A DNA stretch of 15,051 nt from Burkholderiaceae bacterium (GTDB lineage Bacteria; Pseudomonadota; Gammaproteobacteria; Burkholderiales; Burkholderiaceae_C): the NCBI GenBank assembly GCA_031256125.1, contig JAIRRE010000267.1, positions 1-15,051 of the forward strand. Direction: 5' to 3'. Below the pieces are notes generated by a model. It saw nothing but the letters and a program-made list of their open reading frames with translations, was not told where the DNA came from and searched no databases. The position numbers and the translations under genes are program-made. Positions 1 through 7,981 of this stretch are shown in pieces; position 1 is the first letter of the stretch, and every line of letters begins with the position of its first letter.

Positions 1-1
1 C

Positions 2-427
2 TTCTTTTTTTGTAGCACAAAGCTGTTCCAGAATGCCGCGTAGCGCCGTTTTTTTGCGCGCCAGCAAATCGGGCAACCGGGCTTCGAGGTGGCGGTTGTC
101 CGAGAGCAGATAATTGAGGTCGCGGTAAAGAAAACGATACTGCCAGATCAGCTCGAACAGCGAATGCAGGCAAAACCAAGCATCTTCCACGTCGCGTGCG
201 TCGGCACAAGCAGCCAGCAGGCGAGTCAGCGCGGCTTCATACTGGTCGAACAAGGTATTAATCAGCGTTTCCTTGGCCGGGTAGTGGTAATACAGATTGC
301 CGGGGCTGATGGTCAGCGCCGCCGCAATCATGCCGGTGGAAACGCCCGACTCGCCATAGCGGTTGAACAGGGCAAGCGCAGTTTGCAAGATGCGTTCGGC
401 GGTGCGGCGCGGCGCTTTGCGGGTCAT
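2..427 (-). CDS. TetR/AcrR-family transcriptional regulator (C-terminus cut by window edge)
   Basis: This is a DNA-binding regulator, probably a repressor that responds to a small ligand. The frame opens at an ATG (bases 427-425) and stays open to the left edge, giving 142 residues of a family that is usually about 200. Residues 10-56 form the classic TetR N-terminal helix-turn-helix, with ERILQTALALFNRYGESGVS leading into GMIAAALTISPGNLYYHYPA and the usual KETLI after it. The visible C-terminal part has an FLYRDLNYLLSDN stretch, which resembles the ligand domain of the 'bacterial transcriptional repressor' TetR subgroup (PF13972-like; recognised by eye only). It starts 54 bases after the DUF3108 stop with no clear terminator between, so it may be co-transcribed with DUF3108 and the phasin. 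A G-rich stretch 13-18 bases upstream of the ATG could be a rather distant ribosome binding site. The fold is near certain; the ligand and target genes are unknown. Confidence 0.93.
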   Translation of the reverse strand, partial: MTRKAPRRTAERILQTALALFNRYGESGVSTGMIAAALTISPGNLYYHYPAKETLINTLFDQYEAALTRLLAACADARDVEDAWFCLHSLFELIWQYRFLYRDLNYLLSDNRHLEARLPDLLARKKTALRGILEQLCATKKE

Positions 428-481
428 GGCGTGCGGGGTCCCCTCTTTTTCGTGTCTCTTTTACGATACCTTGGCAGCGGG

Positions 482-1876
482 TTAGCGCACGCCGTGGGCG
501 CTACCGCCGCTGCCGCCCGGGGGGACAAGCGTAGCCGCCGGCATGGGGTAGAGATGGATGTCGCCCAGCGTCATATCCAACCGCTCGCCGCCGGGACCGG
601 ATGGGACGATTTGCAAGCGCACCGGAAGGTAGTCGAGCTGTTTGCCCAGCCATAGATCAATACGCGAGTCTTGGGCGCCGCTGGATTCGTGCACCAGATG
701 TAGCGCCTGATACCGTCCGGCATCGTGGCCGGCAAGGGTCAGGGAAATATCGCCGTCCTCCACCACCTCGAAAGTCACCGGCGGGGTCTGGCCCAAGCTG
801 TCGGCCACCGGCAGCGTGATGCGGCTGTCAACCGGGTAATGCGACGGGTCGCCCGCCATCAGTGCGCTCAGTTCGATCAGAACGCTCAACCGGTCCTGCA
901 CGCTAGGCGACAACGGCGTGCCGGAGGGCTGGTCGGGCTGACTGGGTTGATCCGGGTTGGTGATGCTCGCGGGCAATTGGGCCGGAACTGCGCCCTGTGC
1001 GGTAACCGCCGATGGCTGGGTGTACAGCTGCCCTTGCACGTAATCGAACGTCAAGTCGTAGGCGTCGGCGCCCAGCCCGCGTGCGTTGCCGGGCGCAATA
1101 CCGCGCGCGGTAATCAGCCCCAACGAATAGCGACTGTGGTCGCCAATGGCCGGGCCGTAGAGTATCCAGCGCGCGTCGTAATACTGCCCGTCGTGTCGCC
1201 AGTAAAACGTGCTGTTCAACACCACTACCCGCCCCTCCGGGGACGTAATGGTGGCCTTGTAGACAGCTTGCACCGGCTGCGGCAAACGCACCTGCGGCGC
1301 CGGTTCGGGCGTGCCGGGCATGAGGATGTTGGACGCCGTCAGGATGGTGGTGTTGGGCCGGGCCGCCTGCTGCTGCGCCGCCAATATCTGATCGGACGGC
1401 AGCGGCGCGATGGGTGGCAGCGGTGCGTTGCCGCCAAATGCGACCGCCGGAGGCGCCTGCAGCAAACTAGGTGGGTGATCCGGGTCGCCTTGGCTTGAAG
1501 GCGCGCTGGAAAAAACAGGCGTGGCAGTCTGCGGCGGCGGTATATCGGCAGGTGGTGGCGGGCGATTGGCAGCTTTGTGCAGCGGTTCCGGGCGCGTGCG
1601 GGATTGCGGTTTTTTCAGGGGCGGCGGCGCGAGCGGAATTTGTGGCGCCGGCTGGACGGTTGTGGGCGTTTCGGTGGGCGCGACCTGCGGCGGCACGAAC
1701 GCAAGGGCGCGTATCTGGAACACCGGCGGGCCGCCGGTAACAGGCACGTCGTGCATCCACCAGTGTGGTAAGCCCAGCAGCAACAGCGCGTGCAGGACGA
1801 GCACGAACAGCGCCAGCAGCGCGAGCCAAATCTTGGGCGCGGCGGGCACGGGAGCGGTCAGAGCGGTGGCGGTCAA
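482..1876 (-). CDS. DUF3108 domain protein with N-terminal membrane anchor and proline-rich linker
   Basis: A 464-residue protein built like TonB. Residues 1-15 are a short cytoplasmic end and residues 17-36 are one hydrophobic segment (IWLALLALFVLVLHALLLLG). Residues 45-200 are a long Pro/Ala/Gln-rich linker, and residues about 200-445 resemble the DUF3108 domain, beginning VQAVYKATITSPEGRVV. The C-terminal domain should therefore sit in the periplasm, held to the inner membrane by the N-terminal segment. DUF3108 has no settled function; it is known as a widespread domain of envelope proteins in proteobacteria. The start chosen is TTG at 1876-1874, which overlaps the phasin stop (TTGA) and fits translational coupling. 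A GTG ten codons in is an alternative start. The inserted Gly/Gln/Pro stretch around residues 288-325 splits the DUF3108 region and looks like a flexible loop. The domain call is fairly sure; the role is open. Confidence 0.85.
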   Translation of the reverse strand: MTATALTAPVPAAPKIWLALLALFVLVLHALLLLGLPHWWMHDVPVTGGPPVFQIRALAFVPPQVAPTETPTTVQPAPQIPLAPPPLKKPQSRTRPEPLHKAANRPPPPADIPPPQTATPVFSSAPSSQGDPDHPPSLLQAPPAVAFGGNAPLPPIAPLPSDQILAAQQQAARPNTTILTASNILMPGTPEPAPQVRLPQPVQAVYKATITSPEGRVVVLNSTFYWRHDGQYYDARWILYGPAIGDHSRYSLGLITARGIAPGNARGLGADAYDLTFDYVQGQLYTQPSAVTAQGAVPAQLPASITNPDQPSQPDQPSGTPLSPSVQDRLSVLIELSALMAGDPSHYPVDSRITLPVADSLGQTPPVTFEVVEDGDISLTLAGHDAGRYQALHLVHESSGAQDSRIDLWLGKQLDYLPVRLQIVPSGPGGERLDMTLGDIHLYPMPAATLVPPGGSGGSAHGVR

Positions 1877-2436
1877 GATCGGGACGGTGTGCGGGTTGAG
1901 ATGCGTTTTGTAGGGCCGGATTGGGCGCGTGGTTTGGCGCTAGATCGAGCGGCGGGCTTCTTCACCGCAGCCGGAGATTGGGCTGTGGATTTGGTTGCGG
2001 ATTTAGCTGTGGGCCTGGCCGCGGCCGACGGCGCAGGCGCGCCAGCGTGCCGGGCGCTTGGCGCATCCGGCAACGCCGCTTCCAGCGCACGCACCCGCGC
2101 CTGCAACGCCGCCCAGTCGTGCGCCGAAGGCAAGCCCAAATGCGCCAGCGCCCGCGCCACGCGATCTTCAAAAATATCGCTCAGGCCGCTCAAATGTTCC
2201 CACGGCTGCGCGGCCTCGGCGATGCGCGCCTGGGCCGCCTGGCTGGCCTGCGTTTGCAAGGTAAGGCCCTGACGCACCAGTGCCTCGAACGCTTTGCCGC
2301 CCTCGGCTTGCGCGCGCGAAAACGCGCCCAGCCCGGCCAGCCAGACTTGGCGCGCCGGTTCCGGTAAACCCGGCGGCGGCTGCCAGAGCGGCCAGCCAGC
2401 GGGGGATGAATCATCGGTTTCAGGTTCAGTTGTCAT
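1873..2436 (-). CDS. Phasin, PhaF/PhaI type (polyhydroxyalkanoate granule-associated protein)
   Basis: A 187-residue protein that should coat polyhydroxyalkanoate storage granules in the cytoplasm. Residues 28-60 (ARQVWLAGLGAFSRAQAEGG and onward) are the signature amphipathic helix of the PF05597 phasin family. Residues 85-105 carry the conserved FEDRVARALAHLGLPS-like segment. Residues 108-122 form a short leucine-zipper-like helix (LQARVRALEAAL), which in this family drives oligomer formation. From residue 125 to the end there is no acidic residue but 13 Lys/Arg, together with many Ala, Pro and Ser. Such a histone H1-like tail is known in PhaF-type phasins to bind DNA and help share granules between daughter cells. 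The start is ATG 2436-2434; no strong ribosome binding site is visible. Its stop overlaps the start of the DUF3108 gene. No PHA synthase or depolymerase gene is in the window, so the granule role rests on family resemblance. Confidence 0.88.
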   Translation of the reverse strand: MTTEPETDDSSPAGWPLWQPPPGLPEPARQVWLAGLGAFSRAQAEGGKAFEALVRQGLTLQTQASQAAQARIAEAAQPWEHLSGLSDIFEDRVARALAHLGLPSAHDWAALQARVRALEAALPDAPSARHAGAPAPSAAARPTAKSATKSTAQSPAAVKKPAARSSAKPRAQSGPTKRISTRTPSRS

Positions 2437-2524
2437 ATGAAAATCGTCTTTGCAGAGTCAACTATGAACTGTGCCATGAAATAATCCCGCCTCGTATAAA
2501 ACACAAAACGTTTCATTCATCATC
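2437..2524. promoter_or_regulatory. Divergent intergenic region between phasin and rfbB
   Basis: These 88 bases are clearly more AT-rich than the flanking genes and separate two operons that read away from each other, so promoters for both must lie in or near here. Plus strand: GTGCCA at 2471-2476, an 18-base spacer and TATAAA at 2495-2500 form a plausible sigma-70 promoter giving a short leader before rfbB. Minus strand: the best -35-like match is TTGACT (complement of 2456-2461), but its expected -10 falls on the phasin start codon. TTGTGT further upstream, with a poor -10, is an alternative. These were judged by eye and the plus-strand call is the better of the two. Confidence 0.45.
2471..2500 (+). 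promoter_or_regulatory. Candidate sigma-70 promoter for the rhamnose operon
   Basis: The -35-like hexamer GTGCCA (4 of 6 to consensus) and the -10 TATAAA (5 of 6) are 18 bases apart. Transcription would start near 2507, about 18 bases before the rfbB ATG. No clear Shine-Dalgarno sequence lies in that leader. Confidence 0.35.
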
Positions 2525-3604
2525 ATGATTCTCGTTACTGGCGGAGCCGGTTTTATCGGCAGTAATTTCGTGTTGGACTGGCTGGCTGCCTCGGATGAGC
2601 CGTTGCTCAACCTGGACAAGCTGACCTACGCGGGCAACCCGGCCAATCTGGCCAGTCTGGCCGGAGACGCGCGGCATATCTTCGTGCGCGGGGATATCGG
2701 CGATGCGGCGCTGGTCGCGCGCCTGCTGGCCGAGCACCGACCGCGCGCCATCGTCAACTTCGCGGCAGAAAGCCATGTGGATCGTTCGATCCACGGTGCG
2801 GAGGATTTTATGGCCACCAACGTGACCGGCACGTTTCGCCTGCTCGAAGCCGTGCGCGCCTATTGGCGCAGCCTGCCCGAGGGCGAGCGCGCGGCGTTTC
2901 GTTTTCTGCACGTTTCCACCGACGAGGTGTACGGCTCGCTGGCGCCCGATGCGCCCGCGTTCACCGAGCAGCACCGTTACGAACCCAACAGCCCGTATTC
3001 GGCCAGCAAAGCGGCCAGCGACCATCTGGTACGCGCCTGGCTTCACACGCACGGGCTGCCAGTGGTCACGACCAATTGCTCCAACAACTATGGGCCGTAT
3101 CACTTTCCGGAAAAGCTGATCCCGCTCATGATCGTCAACGCGCTGGCGGGTGAGCCGCTGCCGGTGTATGGCGATGGGCAGCAGGTGCGCGATTGGCTTT
3201 ACGTGCAGGACCATTGCGCCGCGCTGCGCCGCGTGCTGGCTGCGGGTCGGGTGGGTGAAACGTACAACATCGGCGGCCACAACGAGCGTACCAATTTGCA
3301 GATCGTGCACGCCATTTGCGAGGCGCTCGATGCGCTGCGCCCGCGTGCCGACGGGCAGAGCTACCGCGTACAGATTACCCACGTGACCGACCGGCCCGGA
3401 CACGATCGGCGTTACGCCATCGACGCGGGCAAAATGGAACGCGAACTGGGCTGGCGGCCGCAAGAAACCTTTGAAACGGGCTTGCGCAAAACCATCGCGT
3501 GGTATCTGGCGCATCCCGATTGGGTGGCGGGCGTGCAAAGCGGCGCTTACCGAGACTGGGTGGCCAAACAATATGGCCAGCGCGAGGCGGAGACTGCGCA
3601 ATGA
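2525..3604 (+). CDS. rfbB: dTDP-glucose 4,6-dehydratase
   Basis: Second enzyme of dTDP-L-rhamnose synthesis. It uses a tightly bound NAD+ to turn dTDP-glucose into dTDP-4-keto-6-deoxyglucose in the cytoplasm. It is an extended short-chain dehydrogenase. The Rossmann motif GGAGFIGSN is at residues 6-14. The catalytic T132-D133-E134 sits in STDEVYGS, and the Tyr/Lys pair Y158-XXX-K162 sits in [23 protein letters not shown] is the usual substrate-side segment. The length of 359 residues is normal for RmlB. Start ATG 2525 gives the standard [11 protein letters not shown]-terminus, although no good ribosome binding site precedes it. It is the first gene of the rfb operon and overlaps rfbD by 4 bases (ATGA). 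The annotation is secure. Confidence 0.97.
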   Translation: MILVTGGAGFIGSNFVLDWLAASDEPLLNLDKLTYAGNPANLASLAGDARHIFVRGDIGDAALVARLLAEHRPRAIVNFAAESHVDRSIHGAEDFMATNVTGTFRLLEAVRAYWRSLPEGERAAFRFLHVSTDEVYGSLAPDAPAFTEQHRYEPNSPYSASKAASDHLVRAWLHTHGLPVVTTNCSNNYGPYHFPEKLIPLMIVNALAGEPLPVYGDGQQVRDWLYVQDHCAALRRVLAAGRVGETYNIGGHNERTNLQIVHAICEALDALRPRADGQSYRVQITHVTDRPGHDRRYAIDAGKMERELGWRPQETFETGLRKTIAWYLAHPDWVAGVQSGAYRDWVAKQYGQREAETAQ

Positions 3605-4502
3605 AGATTCTGCTGCTCGGCCCGCACGGGCAGGTAGGCTGGGAATTGCAGCGCAGCCTGGCACCGCTGGGTGAGGTGATTGCGCGCCATCGTCAGAACG
3701 GTGGCGACCTGTCCGACCTGGACGCGCTAGCCGCCACTGTGCGGCAGATCGGGCCGCAGGTCATCGTCAACGCCGCGGCTTATACCGCCGTCGATCAGGC
3801 CGAGCGCGAGCCGGAACTAGCCCGCCGCGTCAATGCCGACGCGCCCGCCGTATTGGCGCGCGAAGCCGCGGCCTGCGGCGCGGCGCTGGTGCACTACAGC
3901 ACCGACTACGTGTTCGATGGCAGCGGCGATGCGCCTTGGCGGGAGGACGATGCGCCCGCGCCGCTGTCGGTCTATGGCCAAACCAAGCTCGACGGCGAGC
4001 GCGCGGTCGAGGCCGCCCTGCGGCCTACGCTACAAGCGGGGGGCAGCGGCTATTTAATTCTGCGCACCAGTTGGGTCTATGCCGCGCGCGGCGGCAACTT
4101 CGCCAAAACCATGCTGCGCCTGGCGCGCGAGCGTGAGCGCATGACGGTGGTGGCCGACCAATGGGGCGCACCCACCGGCGCGGAACTACTGGCCGACGCG
4201 ACCGCGCTGGCACTGGCGCGCCTGCTGCGCGACTCAGCGCTCTCCGGCCTGTATCACCTGACTGCCAGCGGCACGACCACCTGGTTCGATTACGCGCGGC
4301 TGGTCATCGAGGAGGCGCGGTGCATGCAGCCCGCGCACGACCTCAAGGTACGCGAGGTTGCGCCCATCGACACCGCGGACTGGCCTACGCCGGCCCAACG
4401 TCCGCTCAATTCGCGCCTCGATTGCCGCAAGGTACAAGCTGCATTCGATCTGCGGCTGCCGCCGTGGCAGGATGGGGTGCGGCGCATGATTCGTGAAATC
4501 CT

Positions 4503-4506
<4 letters not shown>
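3601..4506 (+). CDS. rfbD: dTDP-4-dehydrorhamnose reductase
   Basis: Last step of dTDP-L-rhamnose synthesis: NAD(P)H-dependent reduction of dTDP-4-keto-L-rhamnose. The 301 residues are typical for RmlD. The nucleotide-binding motif [10 protein letters not shown] starts at residue 7. The catalytic T101 lies in YSTDYVFDG, and Y125-XXX-K129 lies in [10 protein letters not shown]. The open frame extends upstream to 3499, but ATG 3601 is chosen because it gives the family N-terminus [13 protein letters not shown], overlaps the rfbB stop by 4 bases, and has a GGAG 8 bases in front. It overlaps rfbA by 4 bases at its 3' end. Secure. Confidence 0.96.
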
Positions 4507-5399
<893 letters not shown>

Positions 5400-5419
5400 C
5401 CATTTCCAGAAGATCTTGC

Positions 5420-6070
5420 ATGGCCGCCAGTCCCTACCTGGGTGAATTCCTGGCGCTGGCGGGTGTGCATTTTCTGGCGGTAATGTCGCCCGGCCCGGAT
5501 TTCGCCGTGGCCGTCAGTCAAAGCGTGCGCCACGGACGCAAAACCGGTGTATTGACGGCGCTGGGCATCGGTTCGGGTATTTCCGTGCACGTACTTTATG
5601 CTTTGCTGGGTATTGGCGTGCTGCTGCACACATGGCCCTGGATAAATTTGGCCGTCCGCTGTCTGGGAGGGGTGTATCTGGTTTATCTAGGCATCAAATT
5701 GCTGCGGGCGCAGCCCGCATCCTCACTGATGCAGACTGGGCAAGCCCCAGTTTTGACAATGGCGTCGCGCAAGGCTTTCATGACAGGTTTTCTGACCAAC
5801 GCCACCAACCCCAAGGCCATGCTGTTTTTTCTGGCGATATTCACCACCATCGTCAGCGCCAGAACGCCCCTGCGCATCCAAATCGGTTATGGCATCTGGA
5901 TGTGCTGCGTTACCGCCATCTGGTTTTGTCTGGTAAGTTTTTTATTTTCCACGGCGCGCGTGCGGCAGCGGTTTGAACGGCTCGGACACTGGTTCGAGCG
6001 CGTGATGGGCGGCTTGTTGTTGTTGTTTGCCGTGCGGCTTTTTATCTGGATCATTCATGCAGATCATTGA
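5420..6070 (+). CDS. LysE/RhtB-family exporter
   Basis: A 216-residue polytopic inner-membrane protein of the LysE/RhtB superfamily, which exports amino acids or their derivatives such as homoserine, threonine and lysine, driven by the proton gradient. The family signature MSPGPDFAVAVSQSVRHGRK is at residues 22-41. GIGSGISVHVLYALLGIGVL follows, then the LGGVYLVYLGIKLLRA segment and FMTGFLTNATNPKAMLFFLA. About six membrane segments can be seen. The substrate cannot be told from sequence. It lies between rfbA (20 bases upstream) and rfbC (its 3' end overlaps the rfbC start by 14 bases), so it is almost certainly transcribed with the rhamnose genes. That is unusual, since dTDP-rhamnose synthesis has no known need for this exporter. 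Base composition seems a little lower in GC than the rfb genes, which fits a later insertion but does not prove it. Confidence 0.92.
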   Translation: MAASPYLGEFLALAGVHFLAVMSPGPDFAVAVSQSVRHGRKTGVLTALGIGSGISVHVLYALLGIGVLLHTWPWINLAVRCLGGVYLVYLGIKLLRAQPASSLMQTGQAPVLTMASRKAFMTGFLTNATNPKAMLFFLAIFTTIVSARTPLRIQIGYGIWMCCVTAIWFCLVSFLFSTARVRQRFERLGHWFERVMGGLLLLFAVRLFIWIIHADH

Positions 6071-6617
6071 AACCTCTATTCCCGGCGTATTGATTCTGGA
6101 GCCGAAAGTATTCGGCGACGCGCGCGGCTTTTTCATGGAAAGCTACAACGCGCGCGACTTCGCGCAGGCCACCGGTCTTGCCAATGTGGATTTTGTGCAA
6201 GACAACCACAGCCGCAGCAAAAAAGGCGTGTTGCGCGGGCTGCACTACCAGATCCGCCAACCGCAAGGCAAGCTGGTGCGCGTGGCGCGCGGGGCGGTGT
6301 TCGACGTGGCGGTCGATCTGCGGCGCGGCTCGCCCACTTTTGGGCGCTGGGCAGGCGTGGAACTGACCGAGGACAACCAGCGCCAGTTCTGGCTGCCACC
6401 GGGCATGGCGCACGGTTTTGTGGTGCTCTCAGACACGGCGGATTTCCTCTACAAGGCCAGCGACTATTACGCGCCTGCGTATGAACGCGGCGTCGCTTGG
6501 GACGACCCGGCCATCGGTATCGAATGGCCGCTGGCGGCGCACGGCATCGCCGCGCCGATACTCTCAGACAAAGACCGGTCCGCACCGCCTTTGGCGCAGG
6601 CCGAACTGTCTGATTAG
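6057..6617 (+). CDS. rfbC: dTDP-4-dehydrorhamnose 3,5-epimerase
   Basis: Third step of the rhamnose pathway: double epimerisation of dTDP-4-keto-6-deoxyglucose to dTDP-4-keto-L-rhamnose, in a cupin fold. The 186 residues match RmlC. Visible features are the N-terminal GVLILEPKVFGDARGFFMES, the catalytic base H63 in VLRGLHYQ, H119 in PGMAHGF, the tyrosine Y132 in LYKASDYYAP (the catalytic acid by comparison with the family) and the C-terminal ILSDKD. The frame opens earlier (6027), but ATG 6057 gives the normal N-terminus MQIIETSIPG. The start lies inside the end of the LysE-type gene (14-base overlap), implying coupled translation. Secure. Confidence 0.96.
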   Translation: MQIIETSIPGVLILEPKVFGDARGFFMESYNARDFAQATGLANVDFVQDNHSRSKKGVLRGLHYQIRQPQGKLVRVARGAVFDVAVDLRRGSPTFGRWAGVELTEDNQRQFWLPPGMAHGFVVLSDTADFLYKASDYYAPAYERGVAWDDPAIGIEWPLAAHGIAAPILSDKDRSAPPLAQAELSD

Positions 6618-6622
6618 GGCGT

Positions 6623-7891
6623 GTGCAATTGAGCCACAGCGCCAGCGGTCAGCGCAAACCCGCCCGTAATTTCGGGTTGGATGTGCTGCGCTCGCTGGCA
6701 ATCTGTGTGGTGCTAATGAACCACGGCTATCTTGTTTTATTTGTCGATAGTGGCTTGTCGCAGTGGACCGGCTGGCGGGCGGCAGCGAGTGCGTGCGCCG
6801 TATTTTCCATTGAATGGTTGTTCGTGCTGAGTGGTTTTTTGATCGGCTCGATGATGATCCGCAGCTTCGAGAGCCGGGGTAACTGGCGCGCCAGCGCACG
6901 CGATTTCTGGCTGCGGCGATGGTTTCGCACCATGCCGAACTATTACCTGTTCCTGGTAATCAACGCCGCGCTAGTGTGGTGGGGACTGGAGGAAGGGCAT
7001 TTTTCATGGTCGTTTGCGGTGTTTGCGCAAAACTTGGCCTGGCCGCAGGAAAAGCCCCTGTTTTTTTCCGAGGCCTGGTCGTTGGCGCTGGATGAATGGT
7101 TTTATTTGCTGATGCCGTTGCTGCTGGGACTGGCGGCGCTGATATTGCGACTGGAGCGGCGACACCTATTCTGGATTGTTGCGCTGACGCTGATTGTGCT
7201 GCCTACCGCGCTGCGCTGCGTACTGACGCCACCGGCGCACATTTTCGCTTGGGACGAACATATCCGCCGTGTCACGGCGCTGCATCTGGACGCTACCGGC
7301 TGGGGGGTATTGGCCGCCATCCTGAGCCGCTGGCATCCCGGCTGGTGGCGCAGCCACCCGCATCGAAAGGCCTTGGCCGGGCTGCTGCTAATGCTTTGCG
7401 CAGTAGCAGCCATGTTTTATTTCATGCTAATCAATTGGCGGGGGTTTGCTGGCGGACACTTCAATGATCTGGCGCTGATTTCCGCCCCTGCGCTAGGGGT
7501 GGTGCTGATCTTGCCCTGGCTGTCGGCGCATGCGCCAAGCACTGGCGCGGCACGTTGGCTGTCGGCCCGCATAGGCGATTATTCGTATTCGATTTACTTA
7601 TGCCACTACCCGCTGCTGCTACTGCTGCTGGGAGCCATCAAATGGCTAGACTGGAACATGGGGAGTATTGTTTGGTGGGTCGTGCTGATTTGGCTAGCGT
7701 TGGTGCTGGCTGTCTCGGCAGCCGTATTTCACAGCTTTGAGAAACCGATTTCCGATCTACGCGAGCGTTTTACCCGCCGGGTGCAGGCGGGTCCGTTCGA
7801 TACGGGTTTGGGTACTGATGGCGCGCGGGATATGATGACCAAGAATAATACTCATAAGGTGGAACTACCATCGCTCGGTGGTAATCTATAG
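6623..7891 (+). CDS. Membrane acyltransferase, OafA/acyltransferase-3 family
   Basis: A 422-residue integral membrane protein that should transfer an acyl group, often acetyl, to a sugar of a surface polysaccharide. N-terminal R23 and H34 form the R-X10-H motif of the family (RSLAICVVLMNHG). LSGFLIGSMMIRSF and RRWFRTMPNYYLFL follow, then the EAWSLALDEWFYLLMPLLLG segment and about ten membrane helices. The C-terminal HSFEKPISDLRERF matches the family end. About 40 further hydrophilic residues follow and look unconserved. The start chosen is GTG 6623, 5 bases after the rfbC stop; a TTG two codons on is possible. Its place directly behind rfbC suggests that it modifies a rhamnose-containing glycan; that target is inferred. 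Codon use is less GC-rich than in the rfb and gsp genes, as is common in polysaccharide genes. Confidence 0.9.
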   Translation: MQLSHSASGQRKPARNFGLDVLRSLAICVVLMNHGYLVLFVDSGLSQWTGWRAAASACAVFSIEWLFVLSGFLIGSMMIRSFESRGNWRASARDFWLRRWFRTMPNYYLFLVINAALVWWGLEEGHFSWSFAVFAQNLAWPQEKPLFFSEAWSLALDEWFYLLMPLLLGLAALILRLERRHLFWIVALTLIVLPTALRCVLTPPAHIFAWDEHIRRVTALHLDATGWGVLAAILSRWHPGWWRSHPHRKALAGLLLMLCAVAAMFYFMLINWRGFAGGHFNDLALISAPALGVVLILPWLSAHAPSTGAARWLSARIGDYSYSIYLCHYPLLLLLLGAIKWLDWNMGSIVWWVVLIWLALVLAVSAAVFHSFEKPISDLRERFTRRVQAGPFDTGLGTDGARDMMTKNNTHKVELPSLGGNL

Positions 7892-7981
7892 CAAATGCAA
7901 CGCCGCGCCAAGCGGCCCGTAGAATCTTACAATTCGTTGCCCGGGGGCATTCAGTTTTACCGACGTGACCGCTTCTATTTC
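7892..7981 (+). promoter_or_regulatory. Upstream region of gspE with candidate -10 elements
   Basis: Ninety bases separate the acyltransferase stop from the gspE ATG. TACAAT at 7928-7933 (5 of 6 to the -10 consensus) and TAGAAT at 7920-7925 are possible -10 boxes, but neither has a good -35 at the right distance. No stem-loop with a T-run is seen, so read-through from the rfb operon is also possible. The GspE reading frame is open through this stretch back to an ATG at 7895. Confidence 0.3.

Noticed and set aside
435..443. GGGGTCCCC palindrome just upstream of the TetR start, considered as an operator
   Set aside because: It is too short for a TetR operator, and no second half-site can be seen near it.
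725..1498. Plus-strand open frame opposite the DUF3108 gene (257 residues)
   Set aside because: It is Arg/Gly-rich, as expected from reading GC-rich DNA backwards. The minus-strand DUF3108 frame is the coherent protein.
2513..3664. Long minus-strand open frame opposite rfbB (383 residues)
   Set aside because: It is a shadow of the GC-rich rfbB codons. It resembles no protein family and rfbB on the other strand has all catalytic motifs.
7866..7883. Small hairpin TACCA...TGGTA at the end of the acyltransferase gene
   Set aside because: The stem is only 5 base pairs with an 8-base loop and no T-run, too weak for a terminator or regulatory call.
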